A stretch of 41,252 nt of DNA from Saprospiraceae bacterium (GTDB taxonomy: Bacteria; Bacteroidota; Bacteroidia; Chitinophagales; Saprospiraceae), in NCBI GenBank assembly GCA_026983735.1, contig JALSTN010000231.1, positions 1 to 41,252 on the forward strand, read 5' to 3'. The position numbers and the translations under genes are program-made. Below are positions 9,764-20,113 of the stretch, one piece after another (position 1 is the stretch's first letter; each line of letters begins with the position of its first letter). Below the pieces are notes generated by a model. That model did not search any database, had not been told where the DNA came from, and saw only the letters and a program-made list of their open reading frames with translations.

Positions 9764-10510
9764 TTACATATTAAGACCACCACAGACACTTAATACCTGA
9801 CCGGTGATATACTTGGACATATCGCTCGCTAGAAAAACAGCAGCATCAGCGACTTCAGCGGGATCCGCCAGGCGCTTAAGAGGGATATTTGATAAAAAAT
9901 TAGCTTTCGTAGCGTCATCCAGTTGCTCTGTCATATCTGTAGCAATAAACCCGGGAGCAAGTACATTACAACGTATATTGCGCGACCCTACCTCTTTGGC
10001 TACTGACTTCGAAAACCCGATAATTCCCGCCTTAGAAGCAGCATAATTAGCTTGACCTGCATTGCCAAATACACCTACTACTGAAGATATATTAATGATG
10101 GATCCCGCTCGCTGTTTCATCATAGTCCTGAGCACATGTTTGGTCAGATTGAATACGGATTTCAAATTGACTTGAATCACTTGATCCCATTGTTCTTCTG
10201 ACATCCTAAGGAGCAGGGTATCCTTGGTAATTCCGGCGTTGTTTACTAAAATGTCCACTCCTCCAAAGGCTTGAACGACATCTTTGATCAGCTGCTCAGC
10301 ATCCTGAAAAGAACCCGCATCAGAGCGAAATCCGAGTATCTTACCTGAAGCCCCAGACAATTCCTCCATTAATTGATTGGCCTCTTCTTCAGAGGAACGA
10401 TAAGTAAAGGCTACATCTGCCCCTTCCTCAATAAACTTGCACACCATCGAACGACCAATTCCCCTTGAACCGCCTGTAATTAATACTTTTTTTCCGGATA
10501 GTAATCCCAT
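9764..10510 (-). CDS. fabG: 3-oxoacyl-[acyl-carrier-protein] reductase
   Basis: SDR: 'VLITGGSRGIGRSM', 'NNAG', 'YAASKAGIIGFSKSVAKE', 'NVLAPGFIATDMTE', 'YITGQVLSVCGGLNM'; start at MGLLSGKK. Confidence 0.93.
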   Translation of the reverse strand: MGLLSGKKVLITGGSRGIGRSMVCKFIEEGADVAFTYRSSEEEANQLMEELSGASGKILGFRSDAGSFQDAEQLIKDVVQAFGGVDILVNNAGITKDTLLLRMSEEQWDQVIQVNLKSVFNLTKHVLRTMMKQRAGSIINISSVVGVFGNAGQANYAASKAGIIGFSKSVAKEVGSRNIRCNVLAPGFIATDMTEQLDDATKANFLSNIPLKRLADPAEVADAAVFLASDMSKYITGQVLSVCGGLNM

Positions 10511-10628
10511 CTTACTTTTGTATTTGGTAATCAACAAACTTTTAAACACACCTGACACATTCTAGCGAACCCATCATTTAGAATGCCAAAATTACATAAA
10601 AAAAAGAAATTAGGTCCTGCTGCCTCCC

Positions 10629-11522
10629 CTACTCTGTGCGTCCTTCCATAATGCGTCCGAAGTGATAGAGTTTATACAGATCAAATAACCTTAAATTCGG
10701 CCTTTCATCGTAGAGATTGCGATTTATACGCTCTTCCCAATGGCGGTACAGGGCAGAAAACACTTTCCAAAGCTTCATCCGATCCAATCTCGAATACCAG
10801 CGGGTGACAGGAGTCTGAAGTATAGGAGACGATCTTTGCAATCGGGCTAAATTATGGAGTCCCTCAAGTGTTTTATCCAAAAAAACGCGCGTTTCTTCCA
10901 CTCCTCTATGTAAGATAGGATTATCAATATGTCGTATGAAATGGCCGGCATCCTGAAGCCTCAAAGCCAACAAAGTATCTTCATGACCGTAGCCTGTTAT
11001 AGCTTCTTCAAAGGGAAACTTAAGCGCAATCGAACGCTTAATCATAAAATTATTGGACTGGAACGCAAGATTCCCAATTTTCTGTCTCTTGATCGCATTG
11101 CGGGCCTCGCGTTGAACGCCATAAGTCCAATGTAGGCGTTTCTTCTTTGATCTGGGAGGCCGTTTTGTATAGACACGCCCTCCATAAACTATTTCATACG
11201 AGGAGAGCTCTCTGACATAACGCTTAATGAACTTTTTGGAGCGAATCTCTGAATCACAATCCAGAAAGATGAGATGGTCATACATGGCATTATAGGCCAA
11301 CTTATTTCTGATCGCCGATCGTCCTATATTCATCCCCAACTCAATATAGCTAACTCCATAAATCGTATCCAATGCGCGGTTAATTTGTAAAAACTTATCC
11401 TTCGACCCATCATCAAAACACAAGACCTGAAAGGGAATCTTCGCCTTGATACATTGTGCAGTCAGCTCCCCGACCAATTTTCGTACATCGTGGTTATAGA
11501 TAGGAATCAGGATAGAGAGCAT
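10629..11522 (-). CDS. family 2 glycosyltransferase
   Basis: 'MLSILIPIYNHDVRKLV...FDDGS...HLIFLDCDSEI...GYGHEDTLLALRLQDAG'. Confidence 0.85.
   Translation of the reverse strand: MLSILIPIYNHDVRKLVGELTAQCIKAKIPFQVLCFDDGSKDKFLQINRALDTIYGVSYIELGMNIGRSAIRNKLAYNAMYDHLIFLDCDSEIRSKKFIKRYVRELSSYEIVYGGRVYTKRPPRSKKKRLHWTYGVQREARNAIKRQKIGNLAFQSNNFMIKRSIALKFPFEEAITGYGHEDTLLALRLQDAGHFIRHIDNPILHRGVEETRVFLDKTLEGLHNLARLQRSSPILQTPVTRWYSRLDRMKLWKVFSALYRHWEERINRNLYDERPNLRLFDLYKLYHFGRIMEGRTE
10934..10944 (+). repeat. RTATGAAATGG motif copy (inside GT2 CDS, read as HFI)
   Basis: gtatgaaatgg. Confidence 0.8.
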
Positions 11523-11536
11523 AATCGGTACTCCGG

Positions 11537-12550
11537 TTAATCAAAGACTGAAAAATGTATATATCTCTTCGGGTGCAGACGCATATCTTCCACTAGCTTA
11601 TTCAAATTGTTTATCGTCGCATTGAGCTCATCATACAATGCTTGATCCTTTTTTAATTTACCCAGTGTTCCTTTGCCATCATTGACAGAGGAGAGTAAAT
11701 CGTTCGCCTGCCCTATCGCCTTATCAACACCGGAAAGGGTTTGTTTGAATCCGATGAGTCCATTGCGCAACTCGACGATTGCTTTAGAAGTATTTTCGAC
11801 GGTTTTTTTGAGCCCTGCATCCGCCAGTTGAGCACTTATACTATCTACATGAGCCAAGACACCGGAAATATGATGGTTATTGCGTCTTATTTCAGCAGTA
11901 ATCGCCGCAAGATTTGACATCATCCGGTTTAGATTGCCGGAAGAAGCATCCGTCATCTTCTGAACATCTTGTGTGATTTTAGCTAACGTAGTGGCAGTTT
12001 GATGCAATGCGCGGATGGTCTCTGTAACTTTATCTTGGTGTGCCGGGTCGTCGATTTGTGTGGACAATGCCTGGAAAAGACTATCTATACCACTGCTTAC
12101 TTTTTGCATGTAAGGATCTATTTGCTCAGGTGCTCCCAAAAATGCAGAAAGTGGTCCCGCCTTGCCGCTTTTGATAAAGGAGTGCTCCTCCAAACAATTT
12201 TCATGACAAATCTTCTCAAAACGTAATTCCAAAGATTTTCCGCCGAATACCCCTTCATCAACCAACACCGCCCGTGTATCTTTTGGCAAAGTAATCTCAG
12301 GTCTTACCTTCAACTCTACTATCACATAATCCGGATCATCCGGATCCAAATACAAATCCGTAACAGTTCCAACCTGAAACCCATTGGCATATACTTTTGC
12401 ACTCTTCTCCAACTTATCTACGCTGTCATAGCGCACTTTATAATGTAGAGAATCATCCAAAAGCTCCTTGCCTTGCAAATACTTATACCCCACTAACAGG
12501 ACAATCATGGCTGCAAAAAACAATAATCCGATTCTAACTTCTTTCTTCAT
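11537..12550 (-). CDS. MlaD/MCE domain protein
   Basis: single N-terminal TM, 'YKVRYDSVDKLEKSAKVYANGFQVGTVTDLYLDPDDPDYVIVELKVRPEITLPKDTRAVLVDEGVFGGKSLEL'. Confidence 0.9.
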   Translation of the reverse strand: MKKEVRIGLLFFAAMIVLLVGYKYLQGKELLDDSLHYKVRYDSVDKLEKSAKVYANGFQVGTVTDLYLDPDDPDYVIVELKVRPEITLPKDTRAVLVDEGVFGGKSLELRFEKICHENCLEEHSFIKSGKAGPLSAFLGAPEQIDPYMQKVSSGIDSLFQALSTQIDDPAHQDKVTETIRALHQTATTLAKITQDVQKMTDASSGNLNRMMSNLAAITAEIRRNNHHISGVLAHVDSISAQLADAGLKKTVENTSKAIVELRNGLIGFKQTLSGVDKAIGQANDLLSSVNDGKGTLGKLKKDQALYDELNATINNLNKLVEDMRLHPKRYIHFSVFD

Positions 12551-12728
12551 TCTTACATTTACTCGATTTAAAGCACAAAGATAGAGTTATATTCCGGAAT
12601 AGAATATCAAGAATAGAGCTATCTTTATTTCCACACTTACCGGAACGCACCATCGCATCTGGTCCTGTTCCATCCAATGTGCTCATTCTACTACCCACTA
12701 AATTGGAAGATACAGCCACAATTACATT

Positions 12729-13814
12729 CTAATAGGAAATGATAAACGCTCCATCAAATCCCTTGCGAATCATATTGCTTCTGCATTGCTCTGCTGCTTC
12801 AAAATCACTGAATTGACCCACCTTATACTTGTAAAATTTGCCCTCTCTTTCCTGTCTACATCCCTTAATGGAACGCATTAACTCTATCTTTGGTTTTGAG
12901 GTAGCAGCTATCTGCACGGTATACCTTCTTGAAGGTTTCCCCGCATTATTCCTCTTATACTTTGGAGAAGAATATCTTCCTTGGCTGGATACCGTATGGG
13001 TAGATGTAACAAATGCACTCGGTGGACGCCCTTCAACCTCGGCCTTGTATTGCACGATAGCGTCAAAGAGAGATTGGGCTATTCGATGCTGTCCGTCTTC
13101 TGTTGTAAGCATTTTTCGGTCATTGGGATTCGTCAAAAATCCTGTCTCCACCAACACACTGGGCATCGAGGTGCGATAAAGAACATAAAATCCCGCTTGC
13201 TTGACTCCACGGGAAGGATTGTTTAGATGCACAGACAAAGCATGCTCAATATGATCAGCAAGGCGGATACTTCTGTCTAACGAAGCATTCTGATACATAG
13301 ATAAGAAAATATGCCCGGTAGGAGTATTGACATCAAAATCGTAATGATGACCCGCATCGGATTCAAGCTTGACAACCTCGTTTTCCCGCTTTGCTACCAA
13401 TAGATTATCCTTGATTTTATGAAGTCCCATGACGTAGGTCTCTGACCCATGCTTCCCCTTATTCTTATGGAAGTAGTTGCAATGCACCGAGAGAAATAAA
13501 TCTGCCTTCACATCATTCGCTCGCTCTGCCCTACCATGTAGAGGGATAAAAACATCCTTTTCCCGGGTATAAACTACTTTGACTCCCGGTATTTCTTCCT
13601 GAATAATTCTCCCAAGCCTTCGCACAATAGCTAAAGTGATATCCTTCTCCCGCACCCCATTGAAAATAGCACCGGGATCCTTTCCGCCATGCCCGGCATC
13701 CAATACGATAAGCTTTACTCGATCAACCTCTAGCTCCTGCCCCTTTACCTGAGAGCAGCAAAATGCACTTAAGACTATAAAAATAACGTTAAAGCATATA
13801 TTATGACTCGGCAT
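12729..13814 (-). CDS. N-acetylmuramoyl-L-alanine amidase (Amidase_3) with C-terminal SPOR-like domain
   Basis: 'KLIVLDAGHGGKDPGAIFNGVREKDITLAIVRRL', 'SVHCNYFHK', 'MPSVLVETGFLTNPNDRKML'; C-term 'RRYTVQIAATSK...YKVGQFSDFEAAEQCRSNMIRKGFDGAFIISY'. Confidence 0.93.
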   Translation of the reverse strand: MPSHNICFNVIFIVLSAFCCSQVKGQELEVDRVKLIVLDAGHGGKDPGAIFNGVREKDITLAIVRRLGRIIQEEIPGVKVVYTREKDVFIPLHGRAERANDVKADLFLSVHCNYFHKNKGKHGSETYVMGLHKIKDNLLVAKRENEVVKLESDAGHHYDFDVNTPTGHIFLSMYQNASLDRSIRLADHIEHALSVHLNNPSRGVKQAGFYVLYRTSMPSVLVETGFLTNPNDRKMLTTEDGQHRIAQSLFDAIVQYKAEVEGRPPSAFVTSTHTVSSQGRYSSPKYKRNNAGKPSRRYTVQIAATSKPKIELMRSIKGCRQEREGKFYKYKVGQFSDFEAAEQCRSNMIRKGFDGAFIISY

Positions 13815-13946
13815 CGGGATCTTTTATCTATTTTTGATGCACAAAAATACTATAGTTTTATAATATATGATAATTTCATAATATATATTAACACATATAT
13901 TAGTTTTTTAAATATATAATAATAAGAATATATATACACTATCACA

Positions 13947-16637
13947 TTGAGGATCCGACTGTTGTACATAAAATTAATTCTAACCTTCAGCACATTGTTG
14001 ATGGGGAAGACCGTATTTGCTCAGCAGGATTCGTTAGCTCCTACTTTTCCTACTTCCGACAAAAGCACCTTAGTACTGAAGGACAGTATAGTAAACGATA
14101 CACTCTCAAAGGATACCCTTTCCCAATCCAACATCAATTTTACTCTTTCGAATGATGCTTTGGACCAACGCGTCGAATACGGTACGAGAGGAGCCAATGA
14201 CTCAATTCTCTTCGATTATCCTAACAGTTTGGTATATTTATATGGAGATGCTTATTTGATATATGGTACTATGTCATTAGATGCGGGCTTTATACGAATA
14301 AATTTGGACAGCAACACGTTGACCGCTGAAGGCATTAGAGACAGTTCGGGCCGGATGGTTCGTCCACCACATTTTAAGGATAAAGACCAAGAGTTCACCT
14401 CTAAAAAAATGCGTTATAACTTCAAAACAAAAAAAGGCATTATATACGATGCAGTGAGCAAATACAGTGAGCTTTTTATCCGAGGCAGTAAAACAAAATT
14501 TCTTTCTGCCGAAGGGGATTCTACTTTAGAGGATGATGTCTTATTTAACTCATCTGCGATCTTTACCACCTGTGACCACCCACAACCCCATTATGGCATT
14601 CGAAGTAACAAAATAAAAATCATCCCTGGAAAACTTGCAGTAATCGGACCTTCTCGTATCGAACTCGATGGACTTCCTACTCCATTTTGGATTCCATTTG
14701 GGTTTTTCCCTATCAGCCCTAAAATTCACTCCGGATTAATTTTCCCTCGGGATTACACCTACGAACGAGACTTGGGATACGGACTTAGAAATATAGGTTG
14801 GTATTTTGCTATCAATGATTATATGGACTTTACTCTATTAGGCGATATTTACTTCAATACCCCGATCTCCTATCGTGTTAGTGGGGATTATCGCTACAAC
14901 ATAAGATACAAATACAATGGTCGTTTGAATCTCGGTTATTCCAAGCGGTTTATCGAGCCTCCCGGAGATTACCATAAGAATGGCATCACTTCTTTTTCCA
15001 TAACCTATAGCCACAATCAGGATAGTCGAGCGAATCCCTACCATCACTTCGGTGGATCGATTAACATCCGTACGAATGGTTACGACCAACTCAACTACAA
15101 CAATGCGCAGCGGGTATCTCAAAATAGCTACAATTCGAATCTCAATTACCGAAGGACTTTCCCGGGCAAGAGATACAGCTTGACCGTAGGGCTCAATCAT
15201 TCTCAAAGCACCAAAACAGGTGATGTTCGCCTTACCTTACCTCAAGTCAGCTTTAATCAACCTACGACATCGCCTTTCAAAGAATTGCAGAAAGGACATC
15301 AATGGTATGATGATATTACAGCCAGCTATTCATTCAATTTTGCCAATGAGCTGCGTACAAAGGACTCCTTACTATTGACACCTGACCCTTGGTCTCATCT
15401 CAACTATGATATTAGGCAAAATGCAAGTACGGATTATACATTCAAAGTGCTAAAATATATCCACGTCACCCCCAATGCTCAATTTACGGAGTATTGGCAC
15501 TTCAGACAGCTCAATAAAACGAAGAAAGATTCACTTCAGATTAACGGCCGGGATACATCACGCATCGAATACATCGTATTGGATACGATCAGTAAATTCA
15601 CCCCTTTTCATGAATTCAGTACGGGTATCTCCGCCAATACTTCTCTATATAAAACCCTCCTTTTCAAAAAAGGGTTTCTAAAAGGCCTCCGCCATAAAGT
15701 AACACCAAGTATCAATTTTAACTATTCACCGGATTATAAGAATGAGCGCTATCAATATTTCAAGCGTATAGATACTGATCCCAACCCCGATATTATTCAT
15801 GAAGAAGATTATTCGATCTTTCTACCAGGGGTAACCGGAACGCCTTCCCCAAAGGCACAATCTTTTAACTTGAGTTACTCCATCGGAAATAACCTGGAAG
15901 CTAAATATTTTTCAAAACGGGACTCCTCCACCAAAAAAGTTAAATTATTTGACTATTTCAATATTAATGGAAATTACAATTTTTCTGCCGATTCGTTTCA
16001 ATGGTCTCCTGTATCCTTTTCCAGTTATATGCAAATTATTAAGGGCATTACCTCCCTGCGTTTTAGCATGGGAATGGACCCTTACGCCTTAGACGTCTCT
16101 TCCGATGGTAGAGAGTACAGGAGCAAGACGCTTCAATTTGAAAGGAACAAACTTCCATTGCGTTTTGATTACGCTACTTTCACTTTGTCGACCAGAAGTA
16201 CATTAAAAAATATATACACCAAATACTTCTCCTCTTCCTCCACACAAAAAAATAATAAAAAGAAAGAACAAGATAAATTGACTCTGTTTAAATTGGTAGA
16301 GACTTTCACCTTAACGCATGATTTGGTCTATTCCATTCGCAAGTCAACGGTAGAAACCCGTAAAGATATCACCAGGAATACCCTAACTATTCGGGGCAAT
16401 ATCCCTTTGACAGACAACTGGGCCATCAATGTCAACAATATCGGCTACAATTTCATTACAAAAGATTTCACTTATCCCGATGTGGGCATATCCAGAAATT
16501 TACACTGCTGGCAAATGCGATTTAACTGGCAACCGCAGCGAGGAACCTACTCATTTTTCCTCGGTGTTAAACCCGGTACGATGTTGGATTTCATCAAAGT
16601 GCCCTATAATCGCACCAATACATCCGTTCGTTTTTAG
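13947..16637 (+). CDS. LptD/OstA-like LPS assembly outer-membrane protein (Bacteroidota type)
   Basis: 896 aa; signal peptide; OstA-like 'LVYLYGDAYLIYGTMSLDAGFIRINLDSNTLTAEGIRDSSG'; 'FTTCDHPQPHYGIRSNKIKIIPGKLAVIGPSRIELDGLPTPFWIPFGFFP'; TTG start. Confidence 0.85.
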   Translation: MRIRLLYIKLILTFSTLLMGKTVFAQQDSLAPTFPTSDKSTLVLKDSIVNDTLSKDTLSQSNINFTLSNDALDQRVEYGTRGANDSILFDYPNSLVYLYGDAYLIYGTMSLDAGFIRINLDSNTLTAEGIRDSSGRMVRPPHFKDKDQEFTSKKMRYNFKTKKGIIYDAVSKYSELFIRGSKTKFLSAEGDSTLEDDVLFNSSAIFTTCDHPQPHYGIRSNKIKIIPGKLAVIGPSRIELDGLPTPFWIPFGFFPISPKIHSGLIFPRDYTYERDLGYGLRNIGWYFAINDYMDFTLLGDIYFNTPISYRVSGDYRYNIRYKYNGRLNLGYSKRFIEPPGDYHKNGITSFSITYSHNQDSRANPYHHFGGSINIRTNGYDQLNYNNAQRVSQNSYNSNLNYRRTFPGKRYSLTVGLNHSQSTKTGDVRLTLPQVSFNQPTTSPFKELQKGHQWYDDITASYSFNFANELRTKDSLLLTPDPWSHLNYDIRQNASTDYTFKVLKYIHVTPNAQFTEYWHFRQLNKTKKDSLQINGRDTSRIEYIVLDTISKFTPFHEFSTGISANTSLYKTLLFKKGFLKGLRHKVTPSINFNYSPDYKNERYQYFKRIDTDPNPDIIHEEDYSIFLPGVTGTPSPKAQSFNLSYSIGNNLEAKYFSKRDSSTKKVKLFDYFNINGNYNFSADSFQWSPVSFSSYMQIIKGITSLRFSMGMDPYALDVSSDGREYRSKTLQFERNKLPLRFDYATFTLSTRSTLKNIYTKYFSSSSTQKNNKKKEQDKLTLFKLVETFTLTHDLVYSIRKSTVETRKDITRNTLTIRGNIPLTDNWAINVNNIGYNFITKDFTYPDVGISRNLHCWQMRFNWQPQRGTYSFFLGVKPGTMLDFIKVPYNRTNTSVRF

Positions 16638-16658
16638 GGCTTATTTGAGGTGTATTTG

Positions 16659-16669
16659 GTATGAAATGG
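16659..16669 (+). repeat. RTATGAAATGG motif copy (convergent intergenic region)
   Basis: gtatgaaatgg. Confidence 0.85.
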
Positions 16670-16877
16670 CAGGCGAGGATAAAATGAACACTTTTAGAAG
16701 TAAATAGCTGACCCTATTCGTTCGCTACTATACTTTTCTCTTCTTAGAACCTTGCCCTCTGTACTAAGGACAAAACGAAGAATTATCCGTTGTATATATT
16801 TTTAGAGAAGTACTGAAATACTCCAATTTATATATTTTGCAACCCGCCTTGGCTTAATCTATTGGATTTTAGACCCA

Positions 16878-19673
16878 CTAACGGATCAATGTAATAGTTC
16901 CCTGCATACGATGGATTTGCCCTAATTGGTCTTCAATTTCTGCAGTATAAACAAAGGCACCGGGGGCCATGGGCCTAGTTTTAAATGAACCATCCCAACC
17001 TGCATCAGGATCTATTACACTTCGATTCTGAACAAAGAAAACCACATCCCCCCATCGGTCAAAAATGCGCAATTCACGAATAATTGCATCTTCATCATCC
17101 GTTAAAACTTGAAAGACATCATTGACTCCATCTCCATTGGGTGAAAAGACATTAGGGATAAAGAACTTTCCTGTAGATTTGAAAGGAACAGAGCGGGTAT
17201 AGATGCAATTGTCACTATCGGTTATCTCAACTTCTATCGTCACATTTGACCGATCCATGACAAAAGTATTTTCCATACAATTTTGACAGGAGACTATAGA
17301 GGCCGGTGTCCATTTTATTTGTTTAAGGGGCAAAGCAAGACCTTGGATATCGACTTGTAGCTTGATACTCTGTCCCCTTTTTAATTCAGTTTGATTGGTA
17401 AGAAGATCGACGGAACCCAGTCCCGGTTCTAAAAACTCTATTCCCTCGCTCCACAGGCATCCATGTGCATCTACTACCTCAACATCATAAGTCCCTGAAG
17501 AAAATAGCTGAGCATTTAACTGACTAATCGTCGTAGGAGTTCCATTTATAGAAATACTATACGGAGCCGTCCCACCTATAATAGTATTCACTTGAATCCT
17601 ACCTCCTTCCGGATCCAAACACGTAGGCTTTTGGATCTCAAGTTCACTTTCTAATACATCGGGTTGTACTATATCAATATTTTCCACAATAGAACATCCC
17701 ATTCCATCTGTAATGGTGACTTCATAGTGCCCCGCAGCCTTACCTGTAATCTTACTAGTATTCTCCCCTGTATTCCATTCGTAGGAATAATTCCCATCTC
17801 CTCCGGAAGGGAGAGCATCAATACTGGCATCTTGCTCCCCATTACAGGAAATAGGTGTGATTTCATTAAGTGTACTAACCATTTCAGGCATTACAATCAA
17901 ATTAACTTGGAAAGTGCTATCACACCCATCTACAGAATTATAGTGGAATAGGTATTTTCCGGTCGCGTCCATTGTTTTTCCATCTATAACGAGCCTATCA
18001 CCATAACAGATGGAAGTATCCATCTCTAAATAATAATTCTGAAATTTTGTAAGATTAAAATATATTACACTATCACAACCACGAACGCTATTGAGATGGA
18101 TTTCATACGAACCCGGTGTCTTAAACCATTTTCCGCCTATGGCTACACTGTCGGTAGCGCAAACAGCCGTATCAAGGGTCATAGTAGAAGGGGGAATGAT
18201 TTTTAAAGTTACATCCAACATGGAATCACAATCTTGCCCGGATACTAAATTAAACGCGTATGTTCCTTCCTTTGACAACTCTTCCTTACCAATGAGAATG
18301 CTTTCACCCTCACAAATAGAGGTATCAATTTTGGTGTGATAAACGGGATGAAATCCCAGATTAACCTCCACCAAGCTATCACACCCCAAACCATTGGTTA
18401 GTTTTAATTCATATACCCCAGGATCGGAATACCGCTGTCCATGCAAGTCAAGCGTCTCCCCTTCACAGAGCATAGTATCGACGGTCATATGTGCGATTGG
18501 AAGATGTTTAACATTGAGAATAATCGTACTGTCACATCCATACTTATTCTGAAGCTGAACCGTATATTGCCCCTCTTTATCAATCGTTTGGTTTTCCCAA
18601 TTCAAAACATCATTTTCACAGACGAGGGTATCCATCGTCCTAGTATTTTTCAAGTATTTATAATGGTACGAATCTGTAACAAGGCATTCTCCATTGATCA
18701 TCAATCGCACTCTATAATCACTCTCTGGAGAAGAGGTAATCTTGTACGTATTAGACGTAGCATTCAGAAGGGCTACTCCATCCTTATACCACTGATAGGT
18801 GACATTGGGGAAGGAGGGGGCGGTAAGGATAACTTCTTCATTGCACATATCCGCTTTTACCTCTAATTTTTTAACGTCAAATGATTTCTTTTCAGCCAAT
18901 TGCAGACCATCTAAAAAATAATAACTCTCTTGTCTGACCTTGTCACATGATGGCCCGATAGCGATAACTTCGATGTCTTGATTAACGGTAAAATCAAGCG
19001 TAACCTTTACCCATTCATCATTTCCGGCCACATAAGTATCCGCTATTTGAATCCAATTGGGCAATCCCATAGGACAATCAGAATAGAGTTGACCGGGAAT
19101 TCCAAAGGGTAAATCAGAACAGTATTTAGCTCCAAATATACTTAAATGAAAAGGACTCTTGCTCCCCCATACTTGTCCGGGCTTACCAAATCCAACATAA
19201 AATTGCAACCTATACTCCACGCCATCCAATAATGGACTATTCAGACAAGCGCCGGTATACTCTTTATAATCATCTTCATCTCGAAAAGCAACAAAACCAT
19301 TTCCCGCAGGGTATGGCTTCGGAGGAATAGAGCGAAAGACATCGCCCATATATCCACAAGTGTGAAAATAATCCGTCGTAGCATCCGATGCTTGAATCCA
19401 ATTCTTAGCACAGGAGAGCTGAGCGATATTCGTCGGACAACAATAGCGGTCCTCAAAGGAGGAATTGGGAATCAGGGAAGAAGCAAATAAAAGGGTATCA
19501 CCATTGGCATGACAAGTACAATCCGGGTCGTTGATATCTACTAGACCATCATTGTCATCATCTATCCCATTGTCACAAATTTCCACACCAGATGCCGCTT
19601 CATTCTTCGTCATTATACCTCCCCATCCAACGACAATGACTAAAAGCACTAAAACCCTCCACGATATGCTCAT
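16878..19673 (-). CDS. secreted repeat protein with CHU_C/T9SS C-terminal domain
   Basis: 931 aa; 'CDNGIDDDNDGLVDINDPDC'; tandem 'DT..C.GD...G......G.Y...L....GCDS' units; C-term 'FFIPNVFSPNGDGVNDVFQVL...LRIFDRWGDVVF...MAPGAFVYTAEIEDQLGQIHRMQGTITLIR'. Confidence 0.88.
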   Translation of the reverse strand: MSISWRVLVLLVIVVGWGGIMTKNEAASGVEICDNGIDDDNDGLVDINDPDCTCHANGDTLLFASSLIPNSSFEDRYCCPTNIAQLSCAKNWIQASDATTDYFHTCGYMGDVFRSIPPKPYPAGNGFVAFRDEDDYKEYTGACLNSPLLDGVEYRLQFYVGFGKPGQVWGSKSPFHLSIFGAKYCSDLPFGIPGQLYSDCPMGLPNWIQIADTYVAGNDEWVKVTLDFTVNQDIEVIAIGPSCDKVRQESYYFLDGLQLAEKKSFDVKKLEVKADMCNEEVILTAPSFPNVTYQWYKDGVALLNATSNTYKITSSPESDYRVRLMINGECLVTDSYHYKYLKNTRTMDTLVCENDVLNWENQTIDKEGQYTVQLQNKYGCDSTIILNVKHLPIAHMTVDTMLCEGETLDLHGQRYSDPGVYELKLTNGLGCDSLVEVNLGFHPVYHTKIDTSICEGESILIGKEELSKEGTYAFNLVSGQDCDSMLDVTLKIIPPSTMTLDTAVCATDSVAIGGKWFKTPGSYEIHLNSVRGCDSVIYFNLTKFQNYYLEMDTSICYGDRLVIDGKTMDATGKYLFHYNSVDGCDSTFQVNLIVMPEMVSTLNEITPISCNGEQDASIDALPSGGDGNYSYEWNTGENTSKITGKAAGHYEVTITDGMGCSIVENIDIVQPDVLESELEIQKPTCLDPEGGRIQVNTIIGGTAPYSISINGTPTTISQLNAQLFSSGTYDVEVVDAHGCLWSEGIEFLEPGLGSVDLLTNQTELKRGQSIKLQVDIQGLALPLKQIKWTPASIVSCQNCMENTFVMDRSNVTIEVEITDSDNCIYTRSVPFKSTGKFFIPNVFSPNGDGVNDVFQVLTDDEDAIIRELRIFDRWGDVVFFVQNRSVIDPDAGWDGSFKTRPMAPGAFVYTAEIEDQLGQIHRMQGTITLIR

Positions 19674-19933
19674 TTCAACTTCAATTCAGTTATTAACGGA
19701 TATGCACTTAACTGCAAAAATATCTCCACAATTCTTTCCCACACGTTCTATTGTCCAAAAGATGCACAAAGATACAAGGATATTATGACACCCTTGCCAA
19801 TTAAGTACATCTTTTTCGAGCGACAAACATACGAAGATTTAATCAATAGAAACAAAATTACATGTATTTTTTTTATAAAATATAACTATCATATTTTTAA
19901 AGAGTTATGTTATAATTGAGAAAATATGTATCA

Positions 19934-19944
19934 CCATTTCATAC
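19934..19944 (-). repeat. RTATGAAATGG motif copy (divergent intergenic region)
   Basis: ccatttcatac. Confidence 0.85.
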
Positions 19945-20113
19945 CGATCAGAAATTCAGTAAATTACAGCGCACAGTGCCTTTGCAAAAGAAGACCTAGT
20001 TGTTGTTCAAATCAACTAATTTTTTACCAATTGCAATTAATCGTTTTTTATGCACAATTAAATTACATGAGGTCCACAGGATGATTTATCTTTGAGGCCT
20101 AAATATACCAGTT

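Noticed and set aside
16638-16877. Possible terminator or small RNA between convergent lptD and CHU_C genes
   Set aside because: No clear GC-rich hairpin with T-tract found; only the dispersed motif copy is supported.
17879-17888. CCATTTCAGG, sharing the TGAAATGG core of the dispersed motif
   Set aside because: Lacks the RTA extension present in all 13 other copies; about one chance copy of the 8-mer is expected in 41 kb.
20087-20094. TATCTTTG (TAnnTTTG -7 box) upstream of the enoyl-CoA hydratase gene
   Set aside because: No -33 TTG/TTTG at 19-21 nt spacing; similar lone boxes near 12576, 13842, 19715, 19767 and 38754 were also left unannotated.
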